Assembly: GCA_937902665.1 (NCBI GenBank)
Contig: CALELM010000025.1
Span: 1 to 16,789 of the forward strand
Length of the DNA stretch: 16,789 nt
DNA from: an uncultured Selenomonadaceae bacterium
Lineage (GTDB): Bacteria > Bacillota > Negativicutes > Selenomonadales > Selenomonadaceae
Reading direction: 5' to 3'
Shown here piece after piece: positions 8,254 to 14,800 of the stretch (position 1 is the first letter of the stretch; every line of letters begins with the position of its first letter). The position numbers and the translations under genes are program-made. Under the pieces are notes generated by a model, which searched no databases, was not told the DNA's origin, and saw only the letters and a list, made by a program, of their open reading frames with translations.

Positions 8254-8295
8254 CTTGCACAGAGCGTATGCCAAGGTTTTTCTGTTGCAAAAAAT
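8254..8295 (+). repeat. Dispersed intergenic repeat, copy 2
   Basis: Related to 427-468. This copy lacks the good CCCGAAC/GTTCGGG stem; its hairpin potential is the imperfect CTTG...CCAAG pair followed by GTTTTTCT. Its right end supplies the -35 box (TTGCAA) of the promoter at 8285, so the element appears to have been adopted as part of a promoter. Confidence 0.65.
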
Positions 8296-8313
8296 AAGAG
8301 GGCAGGGTATGAT
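8285..8313 (+). promoter_or_regulatory. Sigma-70 type promoter for the lipoprotein/transporter cluster
   Basis: The -35 box TTGCAA (8285-8290), a 17-base spacer and the -10 box TATGAT (8308-8313) match the vegetative consensus at 4 of 6 and 5 of 6 positions. The start would be near 8320, giving a leader of about 100 nt before the GTG at 8419. Predicted by eye only. Confidence 0.6.
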
Positions 8314-8418
8314 AAAGTCAGGAGGAAGCCTTTTGGCAAAACACTTATACGTTGCAGAAAGCGAACGGCATTATGCAATCTGAAACAACATGTAGTTTGG
8401 AAGGGGTGCAGCGATACA

Positions 8419-10437
8419 GTGAAAAAAATATTTTTTATTTTAATATGCATGCTGCTGGCAGGAACCATGACTGCCTGCGGTTCCCCAAAGGATGAAGCTT
8501 GGGCAAGCAGTGAAACCCAAGGGGAGCAGGCACAGGACACAGCAAGAAAAGAGCCCAAGAGGAATTCTGCAAAGGTTAGTTCCGATAATGGCACAAAGGA
8601 GGAAAAGGTTACGGAACAGGAGCTGTTTGATGCGTTCCTTAAGGATCAGGCAGAGGTTCATTTCAATAATTATCAGCCGGAAAAATATTATAAAATAAAT
8701 GAGTTTATGTTCGGAAAGAATGACAGCGTAACATTAAGCGAGCTGTTAGCTGCCTACCATAAGTATTACCTTGAAGAGCTGGCTTATTCAGATGTTCTTT
8801 ACAACCTCAGCTGCACATATATTGATGCGGGAGATGCGGGAAAGCAGCAGCTTGTTATTGCGTGCGGATTTGCTCAGGGAAGCGGTGCCCAGTTTATCAT
8901 AGGTGCAGAAAATGGACAGCTTGAAATGATGTATGTCATTGACAGTCGTGAAAGAGCATACGGCACGGTTGCCAATAGGTATGGACTTATTACGATAACA
9001 GGCTCAAGCTCATATGCTGAGTATGAAGTTGATAACAAGTATTTGGATGAAAACGGAACTATCCATAATTTGTATGTTGAATCAGCCAATTACAAATTCG
9101 GGCAGAAGCTGGGATATGCAGATCCGCTTCTTGAGTGGGCGGCGGAGTTCAGGGAAAAAGAAGGCTTTAAGCACGACACAATATTAAGGACATATTGCTT
9201 TGATAAATATGAGTCTGATTTTGCCGAAGAAGAGGAAAAAGCATACTATGACGGAATGCTGTATACGGTTGAGTATGTAACCGATGGGAAGCCTTGGCAT
9301 GAAGCTGAAATGTATGAAGAGGGCAGCATATTTAAGCGTATCTTTGAAAAGGCACACCGTAAATTATCGACGCCCGAGGAGATCGCTGAAGAAATCGCCA
9401 AAAGGGAAGGGAAGCTTGAGATGCCCCCAAAGGCAATGGAAAAAGATCCCGTAATACTGGACGATTTTACCGCAGTGGAAGTGGGGGCAGTGCTTGGTGC
9501 TGATGTTGCGGATGGCAAGAGCAAGCTTGAACATGCACTTGTCGCCTACTCCAAGTTCCTCAAGAATCCCGTTAATATGTGCGAAATTCTTACGGAGCAG
9601 ACATATTCACCCTACGGCAATGCACAGCCCGGAATGGTATATGGATTTGCTCTCAGGGATTTTGACGAAGACAGGATTCCTGAGCTGGTGATTGATTTTG
9701 GGCAACCGTCCCTGCCTTTGATGCAGAAAATATATATTTATTCCTATAACGAAGGGGATGGAATGGTAAAGCGGATGTTTAAGATGGAAAAGGGCGCAAA
9801 TGGCGAGTATGGTCTTAAATATCTCAAAGCGAACATGAACGAATCCTTCCTTGAGAGGTACAACGAAGAGCTTGAGCGCAGAATTTCAGAATGTGCGGAT
9901 TATGGGGATTCATTATTGCATGTCAAATATCAGGGACCTCATATGGCAGGAACCTGCGGCAGATATCTTGTAGCCTTTAATGACGGTGTTGAAGAAGATA
10001 TGTCCATGGAACTTGTGTGGTATGATTTTGTCGAAGATAATGCGCAGCGCTATACCGAAACGCTGGCCTACATGGATGGGGGGAGCCTTAGCTACAAGAC
10101 GGACAAGAGCTGCGAGGACGCCCCCAAGGAGATTCTTAATAACTTTAAGCCGATTCTGTTTTACGACATAACAGATGAAAACATCGCAGCAATCGTTAGC
10201 AAGGACTATTGGGATGCCAATTCCGGTGCCAATGCATTTAGCGATTATACGGAGGAAGATGCGTATAATTTCCTGACCGAGAAAGCGAAATGGTACTGCG
10301 ATTTGGGAATTATGGATGACGATGATTCGTACGACTCCATAAGCTGCTATGACTATGATGAAGAGACAGGCGTTTCTACCACAATTTATTTTGATATTGA
10401 TAAGCGTATCCAGTCACATTTCAGAGTTAATAGGTAA
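8419..10437 (+). CDS. Unrecognised lipoprotein with EF-hand-like calcium-loop motif
   Basis: This 672-residue protein begins at GTG with GGAAGGGG (8399-8406) 12 nt upstream. Residues 1-20 form a lipoprotein signal (MKKIFFILICMLLAGTMTAC) with the lipidated cysteine at 20, followed by a charged linker rich in Glu, Lys and Gln (21-65). The body has no recognised enzyme motif. A sequence like a calcium loop occurs at 414-423 (DFDEDRIPEL), resembling the DxDxDGxPEL repeats of many exported proteins, and a degenerate version lies at 134-147 (YIDAGDAGKQQLVI). Each follows a similar helical segment (LLAAYHKYY, ALVAYSKFL), suggesting a two-lobed protein that arose by duplication. It should be anchored on the outer face of the cytoplasmic membrane. 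It is the first gene after the promoter at 8285. The end may be frameshifted (see 10434-10565). Function unknown. Confidence 0.8.
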   Translation: MKKIFFILICMLLAGTMTACGSPKDEAWASSETQGEQAQDTARKEPKRNSAKVSSDNGTKEEKVTEQELFDAFLKDQAEVHFNNYQPEKYYKINEFMFGKNDSVTLSELLAAYHKYYLEELAYSDVLYNLSCTYIDAGDAGKQQLVIACGFAQGSGAQFIIGAENGQLEMMYVIDSRERAYGTVANRYGLITITGSSSYAEYEVDNKYLDENGTIHNLYVESANYKFGQKLGYADPLLEWAAEFREKEGFKHDTILRTYCFDKYESDFAEEEEKAYYDGMLYTVEYVTDGKPWHEAEMYEEGSIFKRIFEKAHRKLSTPEEIAEEIAKREGKLEMPPKAMEKDPVILDDFTAVEVGAVLGADVADGKSKLEHALVAYSKFLKNPVNMCEILTEQTYSPYGNAQPGMVYGFALRDFDEDRIPELVIDFGQPSLPLMQKIYIYSYNEGDGMVKRMFKMEKGANGEYGLKYLKANMNESFLERYNEELERRISECADYGDSLLHVKYQGPHMAGTCGRYLVAFNDGVEEDMSMELVWYDFVEDNAQRYTETLAYMDGGSLSYKTDKSCEDAPKEILNNFKPILFYDITDENIAAIVSKDYWDANSGANAFSDYTEEDAYNFLTEKAKWYCDLGIMDDDDSYDSISCYDYDEETGVSTTIYFDIDKRIQSHFRVNR

Positions 10438-10565
10438 GCAACAGGAAGGGTAATAGAGAAATTGCTTTTGCCTATACCGAATCGCATAAAAATATCAGCT
10501 ATGCATATATCGGCTTGGGCAATACGGATAACACTACTTGTTTGAAATTAGGGGCAGCAATATGA
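10434..10565 (+). pseudogene. Orphan coding remnant between two lipoprotein genes
   Basis: After the lipoprotein stop, a different frame stays open for 43 codons and reads like protein (NREIAFAYTESHKNISYAYI is part of it). It has no start codon of its own. Its TGA (10563-10565) overlaps the next gene's ATG (10562-10564) as ATGA, the typical arrangement of coupled genes. The simplest reading is that the upstream lipoprotein once extended to here and a small indel near 10425-10435 shortened it. It could also be chance. Confidence 0.35.
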
Positions 10566-11599
10566 AAAAGCGTACAGTTTTTGTGTTGATTTGCATGGCA
10601 ACAGCGCTTGCCATGCGCTGTTGTGATGGGGCAGGTGAACAAAGCATGACAAAAAGAAATGTTGTGGAACAGGGATGCGGAACGGGCGGAATTGTTGATC
10701 GTTCCGATTATAGTGCAGCAAAGGAAATAAAATCGGAGAATCTGGTGTCTTTTTCCTGCAATTATTTTCTGTATGGCAGAATAGGAGGCGAGCCTGACTC
10801 TCCTTATGGAATAAGTGTTGCGACGGAAAATGGGAAGCTTGTTCTCCGTGAGAAAGGTCATAATATCAGCTGTGAAACCGATGAAGAGTATCTTCGCAAG
10901 GTGCAGGGGATCATCAAGGAATATAACTTTGCGTCCATAAACGGAAAGGATTCCCATACAAGCGGCTTGCCGGCAGAGTTCCAGCCCTGCTATTTTAGGG
11001 CAGAATATGATTCGGGTGAAAAGCTATACTTTAGTGAAAATAATAATCCTGAAAGTGAATGGGGAAGAAAGCTTCTTAGGATTACGCAGGAAGAATTCAC
11101 AAAGAATGGTATTGCGGAGCTGAATCCTGCGATTGAAAATTCTGTGATTACCCGATTTATGCTTACCTATACGAAGGGGGACATGTGCCACATTTTTGGC
11201 GAAGTAGATGTTCCGCTAGATGGCGTAAAGAAGTCCTTGGAAGATTTGGTAAACGAAGGCTATGCGGAAGGTGAGTATACCACGCAGATTCAGTATCGTC
11301 CATGGAACAGGGCTGATGCACCAAAAAGAGAATGTTACCGTACTGATATAAATGAAAAATATTATGAAGGCTTGAGCAACATTGTTTTGCAAAGCAATAT
11401 CAGGGAATTTGCTTCGCCCTCGAGCGCACCGAGCAAATTTGATTATAAAGGTGCCGCAAATTATTATGAATTCTACATAGAATTTGGGGATGGCAATGTT
11501 TTGACCGGCTTCTCGGATGATCCGAACCTGCATGCAGCGTTTGTTCCGCTTGCAGATGAGCTTGCGGAGTATATAAAAGCATATATTGATGCTGATTAG
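10562..11599 (+). CDS. Unrecognised exported protein with a non-canonical lipobox
   Basis: The ATG at 10562 follows TAGGGGC (10549-10555) by about 7 nt and starts a signal peptide; an in-frame upstream start at 10538 would bury the ribosome-binding site and delay the signal, so it was rejected. The product has 345 residues. The signal reads MKKRTVFVLICMATALAMRCC: two cysteines (20, 21) lie where the lipidated cysteine should be, but Arg19 precedes Cys20, which does not fit the lipobox rule. The rest is a globular protein without recognised motifs, resembling in style the exported hypothetical proteins of anaerobic Bacillota with repeated beta-strand and helix segments (for example YYEFYIEFGDGNVLTGF near the end). 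It is probably transcribed with the genes on both sides (gaps 124 and 71 bp). Function unknown. Confidence 0.75.
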   Translation: MKKRTVFVLICMATALAMRCCDGAGEQSMTKRNVVEQGCGTGGIVDRSDYSAAKEIKSENLVSFSCNYFLYGRIGGEPDSPYGISVATENGKLVLREKGHNISCETDEEYLRKVQGIIKEYNFASINGKDSHTSGLPAEFQPCYFRAEYDSGEKLYFSENNNPESEWGRKLLRITQEEFTKNGIAELNPAIENSVITRFMLTYTKGDMCHIFGEVDVPLDGVKKSLEDLVNEGYAEGEYTTQIQYRPWNRADAPKRECYRTDINEKYYEGLSNIVLQSNIREFASPSSAPSKFDYKGAANYYEFYIEFGDGNVLTGFSDDPNLHAAFVPLADELAEYIKAYIDAD

Positions 11600-11670
11600 G
11601 CTGATATGCGGATGCAGGATTTGCCCCATCCAACATGTTGTATCTTTCAGCGAGAATGGAGAACAAGCAG

Positions 11671-12519
11671 ATGAAAAAATTATTGACGGGACTGGTTATT
11701 ATGGGAGCTGTTTCACTTTTTGCCGGATGTTCTGCAAATTCCAATTCACCGATAACCATTGATTATTCGGAATATCCGAATGATTTTATGATTCGATTGC
11801 ATGCGGATCAGGAATACATTCTTAAAAACGGTGATGATTCCATCAATTTTTCAGCGTATACGCATGCTCCTTTTAAGAAAAACCAAATCCTGACATACGG
11901 GAATTTGACAAGCGATTTATCGCACACCGTATACTACAGAAAAACAGAGCCTGTCCTGATTCATCGCAATGACAAGGATTATATATGGATATGCGAAGAA
12001 AAAAACGGTGTGTTCACAGGTGCCTCCTTTTATTATCTGACAAAATATAATTCCTTTGGCAATGATAACGGTATGGTTAATCTGGCGATCCGTGATAGTG
12101 TTCTTGATCCAAATGATTTTGTAATGGCAAAATCCATCAACTGCTTTGGTTCGGCACAGTCTGAAGCGCATTATTTCATAAATGAATTGGGAAAACCCGA
12201 AGAGATTTTCGATGATGAAGAATTCTACTGCATTCGTTCGCCCTATTCAGATGAAGTATTATGCCTTGACAATGATATCAATACATGGGTTTATGCCGAT
12301 GAAAATGCGAAAAATTCATCTGTCCAAAAAGTGCCTGCAGGCACGACATTCCGCAGGCTGCGTGTTCCAAAGAAGGCAGAATATCAATATGTAGATGGCA
12401 TTCTGGAAGACGGCAGGGTTATGCGTGTTGTCGAGGAATACTGGTTTAGTGAACCGACTGCCTATCAGGCAATGATGGATAAAGATGCTAACCAGTTTGA
12501 TTATCATGTTGTTCGGTAA
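11671..12519 (+). CDS. Unrecognised lipoprotein
   Basis: This 282-residue protein starts at ATG 11671, with GGAG (11658-11661) 9 nt upstream. The start is chosen because it directly begins a lipoprotein signal, MKKLLTGLVIMGAVSLFAGC, with a canonical LFAGC lipobox and lipidated Cys20. The in-frame ATG at 11656 would add five residues and cannot be fully excluded. After a short serine/asparagine-rich linker the mature part is acidic and rich in Tyr, Asp and Asn, with no motif I recognise. It should be tethered outside the cytoplasmic membrane. It is the third exported protein in the row and ends 45 bp before the sodium symporter gene, so it may assist that transporter, but this is inference from position alone. 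Confidence 0.78.
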   Translation: MKKLLTGLVIMGAVSLFAGCSANSNSPITIDYSEYPNDFMIRLHADQEYILKNGDDSINFSAYTHAPFKKNQILTYGNLTSDLSHTVYYRKTEPVLIHRNDKDYIWICEEKNGVFTGASFYYLTKYNSFGNDNGMVNLAIRDSVLDPNDFVMAKSINCFGSAQSEAHYFINELGKPEEIFDDEEFYCIRSPYSDEVLCLDNDINTWVYADENAKNSSVQKVPAGTTFRRLRVPKKAEYQYVDGILEDGRVMRVVEEYWFSEPTAYQAMMDKDANQFDYHVVR

Positions 12520-12564
12520 TTCTTTGGGTTGTGGTTTCTGCTGTAAGTGAAAGGAGATATTTTC

Positions 12565-13956
12565 TTGAAAAAAGCAACATCATCATTTTCAGGGCAGCTT
12601 GGCTTTGTTCTGGCTTCGGCTGCTTCTGCCGTAGGTCTCGGGAATATTTGGCGTTTTCCTTATTTTGCGGCAAAGGACGGCGGCGGCATTTTTATTTTCA
12701 TTTATCTTTTGATTGTTGCCACTTTTGGTTTTACCATGCTAGTGACAGAAATCTCTATTGGACGAAAACTTCATAAAAGTGCCGTGAAAGCCTACAGCGA
12801 ATTAAAGAAAAGCTGGAGCTTCCTTGGTTACATCGGCTGCTTGGTACCGCTCATTATTTTTCCTTACTATTGCGTCATAGGCGGATGGGTAACGAAGTAT
12901 CTTTTGGTATTTTTGGCAGGCGATTATCTGGTATCGTCCCAAGGCAATTATTTTACGGATTTCATAACAGGGCAAGCAGAGCCGATTGTCATGACGCTTG
13001 TTTTTCTTGCTTGCACTGCCTTTATCGTTTTCCGTGGTGTCAATAAGGGGATAGAAAGCAGTTCTCGCTATTTAATGCCGCTTTTGCTCGTTATGGTTAT
13101 CCTTATTGCAGGCTATTCGCTGACGCTTAGTTATCAAGATGGCAATGCGACACGAACCGGCTTGGATGGTCTGGGGTACTGCCTTGTCCCGAATCTCGAA
13201 GGGTATACTGTCCAGCACCTGCTTTCCGTTATCATGGATGCAGTAGGGCAATCCTTCTTCAGTATTTCCGTCAGCATGGGAATTATGATAACGTATGGTT
13301 CTTACATGCGGAGCGACTCTCATTTGACTCGTTCGGTTGACCAGATTTTGGTTTTTGATACAGTTGTTGCTATTTTGGCAGCTGTCATGATCATTCCGAC
13401 GGTCTATGTTTTTATGGGGACAGAAGGCTTGTCCACGGCAGGGCCGGGATTGATCTTTGTTGCTTTGCCAAAGGTTTTCCTGCAGATGGGTGAAATCGGG
13501 CACTATGTAGGTATTCTGTTTTTTGCCCTCGTGTTTTTTGCAGCTCTCACCAGCTGCGTATCTATCTTGGAAGCAATCGTGGCAAACATTATGGAAGTTG
13601 CAAAAACGAAACGCAGCACTGCTGTTGCCCTGCAATCCGTGTTTGGCTTTTTGCTTGCTGTGGTGGTTTGCCTTGGATACAATGTTTTTTACTTCGAGGC
13701 AACCCTTCCCAATGGTTCTACAGGACAGATTTTGGATATTTTTGACTTCGTCAGCAATACGCTTTTGATGCCTCTTGCGGGACTTCTCACCTGTATCCTG
13801 ATTGGCTGGATCCTGAAGCCTCAAGTTATCATAGAAGAGGTAACTCGCAATGGGGAGCGTTTCTGCCGTCGGGGAATTTATGTCCTCATTTTGAAATATA
13901 TCGCACCTGTATTCCTTGCGGTTCTTCTCATCAATTCCACAGGGATTTTAAACTGA
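12565..13956 (+). CDS. Sodium-dependent transporter of the neurotransmitter:sodium symporter (LeuT/SNF) family
   Basis: This membrane protein co-transports a small substrate, most often a hydrophobic or aromatic amino acid, with Na+. The start is set at TTG 12565 because AAAGGAG (12550-12556) lies 8 nt upstream; the in-frame GTG at 12547 precedes that site. It has 463 residues, shorter than LeuT and like the 11-helix bacterial subgroup (Tyt1, MhsT). The first helix holds the family signature ASAVGLGNIWRFPY (about 20-33), including Asn27 and Arg30 at LeuT-equivalent positions. FPYYCVIGGW (99-108) carries the substrate-gate tyrosine region of helix 3. DAVGQSFFSISVSMG marks the unwound helix 6, and AALTSCVSILE matches helix 8 with the sodium-2 site Thr/Ser pair. 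About eleven hydrophobic helices can be counted. It is the last gene before the terminator at 14062. The substrate cannot be read from sequence. Confidence 0.93.
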   Translation: MKKATSSFSGQLGFVLASAASAVGLGNIWRFPYFAAKDGGGIFIFIYLLIVATFGFTMLVTEISIGRKLHKSAVKAYSELKKSWSFLGYIGCLVPLIIFPYYCVIGGWVTKYLLVFLAGDYLVSSQGNYFTDFITGQAEPIVMTLVFLACTAFIVFRGVNKGIESSSRYLMPLLLVMVILIAGYSLTLSYQDGNATRTGLDGLGYCLVPNLEGYTVQHLLSVIMDAVGQSFFSISVSMGIMITYGSYMRSDSHLTRSVDQILVFDTVVAILAAVMIIPTVYVFMGTEGLSTAGPGLIFVALPKVFLQMGEIGHYVGILFFALVFFAALTSCVSILEAIVANIMEVAKTKRSTAVALQSVFGFLLAVVVCLGYNVFYFEATLPNGSTGQILDIFDFVSNTLLMPLAGLLTCILIGWILKPQVIIEEVTRNGERFCRRGIYVLILKYIAPVFLAVLLINSTGILN

Positions 13957-13976
13957 TGATTAGGGGCAGCAGAAAA

Positions 13977-14027
13977 TAGAGTATGTGAAAAATCTTTGCA
14001 AATGGATATCCTATCGAATCAAGAGGT
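13977..14027 (+). repeat. Left copy of an imperfect direct repeat of about 50 bp
   Basis: TAGAGTATGTGAAAAATCT followed by a block to AGAGGT corresponds to 16729-16780 with roughly 80% identity and one extra A in the right copy. It lies in the 3' region of the transporter transcript. A GTG frame at 13985-14044 (19 residues, MKNLCKWISYRIKRLCIRA) runs through it, but it has no good ribosome-binding site and is not called as a gene. The centre GGATATCC is a perfect palindrome. It may be an attachment-like flank of the AbiE block or one copy of a dispersed element. Confidence 0.7.
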
Positions 14028-14061
14028 TATGCATTAGGGCTTAAAGAAGTTTGATTTTATC

Positions 14062-14100
14062 AAGAAAAAGTGCTTTGCGTTAAGCAAAGTGCTTTTTCTT
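14062..14100 (+). terminator. Rho-independent terminator of the lipoprotein/transporter transcript
   Basis: A 17-bp stem (14062-14078 with 14084-14100), including two G-U pairs, closes on GTTAA and carries a run of five T in its descending arm. It is 105 bp after the transporter stop. The A-rich ascending arm means it may work in both directions. Confidence 0.88.
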
Positions 14101-14108
14101 TGGTTTGA

Positions 14109-14138
14109 TTGACGAAAAACTTTGGATTGAAGTATAAT
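14109..14138 (+). promoter_or_regulatory. Strong sigma-70 type promoter before a broken gene
   Basis: The -35 box TTGACG (14109-14114), an 18-base spacer and a perfect TATAAT (14133-14138). A GGAGGG ribosome-binding site follows at 14151-14156, so all expression signals for the truncated AlbA_2 gene seem intact. Confidence 0.7.
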
Positions 14139-14163
14139 TTCTTTGGATTCGGAGGGCAGAAGC

Positions 14164-14331
14164 ATGGATTATAGACAAATAAAAAAACAGGCAAATGAAA
14201 TACTTAAGAATAAAACAGCAGAATGCTCGTATATAGAATACAAGGCATCTGAGCAGCAGTTGGATAAAATATTAAAAACCATCTGCGCCTATGGAAATAA
14301 TTATTACTTCTGTGGTTATGCCTGTGAATGA
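14164..14331 (+). pseudogene. Truncated AlbA_2 (Schlafen-type) DNA/RNA-binding domain gene
   Basis: The ATG at 14164 has GGAGGG 7 nt upstream and encodes 55 residues. Residues 1-46 look like the start of an AlbA_2 domain protein: a basic helix (MDYRQIKKQANEILKNK), then a CSYIEYKAS strand and the QLDKILKTICAYGNNYY helix that characterises the family. After NNYY, where the family continues with an FxGVEE-type strand and hundreds more residues, the sequence changes to FCGYACE and stops. Complete proteins carry an ATPase-like or winged-helix C-terminal part and are often found in defence islands. Here only the first part survives, joined to a different open frame (14291-14443). It may still be transcribed, but is unlikely to work as a normal family member. 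Confidence 0.65.
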
Positions 14332-14443
14332 GGAATACTATGCGATAAAAAATGGTGCCAAACCAAAGAAAAATGTTTGGATTGAGAACGAAACCAAAGA
14401 TTTTAGGCACAAAATCTTGGATTCAAAATATACAAAAAAATAA
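14291..14443 (+). pseudogene. Overlapping 50-codon open frame, probably a gene fragment
   Basis: A second frame from ATG 14291 to TAA 14443 reads 50 residues of ordinary composition ending NETKDFRHKILDSKYTKK. There is no ribosome-binding site at its start. It may be the 3' end of another gene fused by deletion or recombination to the AlbA_2 fragment, with the junction near 14295-14310, or the natural continuation after a frameshift. I do not recognise it. Confidence 0.35.
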
Positions 14444-14482
14444 AACAAAACATATTGAAGATATATGAGGAAAATGGTTGAT

Positions 14483-14512
14483 TTTACACCTTGTTTACAC
14501 CTTTTAAATTGG
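14483..14512 (+). repeat. Direct repeat with two TTTACACC units, copy 1
   Basis: 24 of 30 bases match 14640-14669. Two TTTACACC units begin at 14483 and 14494, 11 bp apart. In one frame it reads FTPCLHLLNW and then a stop; the other copy reads FTPFIHLLYG in the matching frame, with CTT/CTG and TTA/TTG synonymous differences. This suggests a duplicated gene end, perhaps of an integrase. Confidence 0.6.
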
Positions 14513-14547
14513 TGAGGCTGGAGAAGTAACAGAAAGAGGAAAATAGC

Positions 14548-14592
14548 ATGATTAAAGTACTGTTCGTTTGCTGGGGCAATATTCAACATTAG
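14548..14592 (+). pseudogene. 5' stub of a low-molecular-weight protein tyrosine phosphatase gene
   Basis: The ATG at 14548, with AGAGGA at 14535-14540, encodes MIKVLFVCWGNIQH and then TAG. Low-molecular-weight phosphatases begin almost exactly like this (MIKVLFVCHGNICRS), the cysteine and following residues being the start of the CX5R catalytic loop. Here the loop histidine is Trp and the sequence breaks before the catalytic arginine. No further phosphatase sequence follows in the window. The gene was cut at its catalytic loop, probably by insertion, deletion or recombination; the flanking repeats fit this. Confidence 0.6.
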
Positions 14593-14639
14593 GCGAGAAT
14601 GTGCTTATTTCAAGGCTTTTCCGATAATTAGAAAATACA

Positions 14640-14669
14640 TTTACACCTTTTATACACCTGTTGTATGGG
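14640..14669 (+). repeat. Direct repeat with TTTACACC/TATACACC units, copy 2
   Basis: Second member of the pair with 14483-14512; units at 14640 and 14651 are again 11 bp apart. The two copies bracket the phosphatase stub. Confidence 0.6.
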
Positions 14670-14715
14670 AGACTGTCTTAGCAGGGTGTGGATGGAATAT
14701 AATAATGACGATAAG

Positions 14716-14746
14716 AAATCTCTGGTGATTACGCCAGAGATTTTTT
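14716..14746 (+). terminator. Rho-independent terminator upstream of the AbiE locus
   Basis: AAATCTCTGG (14716-14725) and CCAGAGATTT (14734-14743) form a perfect 10-bp stem with an 8-base loop, and six T in a row (14741-14746) follow. It would insulate the AbiE promoter from upstream transcription. Confidence 0.9.
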
Positions 14747-14800
14747 GGTATTTACGATATTGTTTAATGTTTGGATAAATTATGGCAAATTAGTTCTTGG

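Larger units (their letters stand above)
8038..8418. other. Divergent intergenic region between nucleotidase and lipoprotein genes
   Basis: 381 bases hold the leaders of two divergent transcripts. Contents: the nucleotidase ribosome-binding site (8045-8053), an inverted repeat (8101-8126), a TTGGC/GCCAA hairpin (8211-8232), dispersed-repeat copy 2 (8254-8295), a plus-strand promoter (8285-8313) and the lipoprotein ribosome-binding site GGAAGGGG (8399-8406). No convincing minus-strand promoter was found by eye; TACAAT near 8080-8085 lacks a matching -35 box. Open frames in this stretch have no good start signals. Confidence 0.6.

Noticed and set aside
8309..8383. Small open frame (24 codons) starting in the -10 box before the first lipoprotein
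   Set aside because: It starts within the promoter itself and has no ribosome-binding site, so it would not be translated from that transcript.
8038..8418. SAM riboswitch or T-box before the nucleotidase-metY unit
   Set aside because: No conserved riboswitch core or T-box sequence was seen on the minus strand; only a 7-bp inverted repeat is present.
10547..13972. A 13-base match ATTAGGGGCAGCA at 10547 and 13959
   Set aside because: A match of this length is expected about by chance in a window of this size, and the first copy is simply a ribosome-binding site context.
13985..14044. 19-codon GTG frame in the left flanking repeat as a real small gene
   Set aside because: No well-placed ribosome-binding site, and the right copy has a frame-breaking extra A. 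It is kept as a repeat feature instead.
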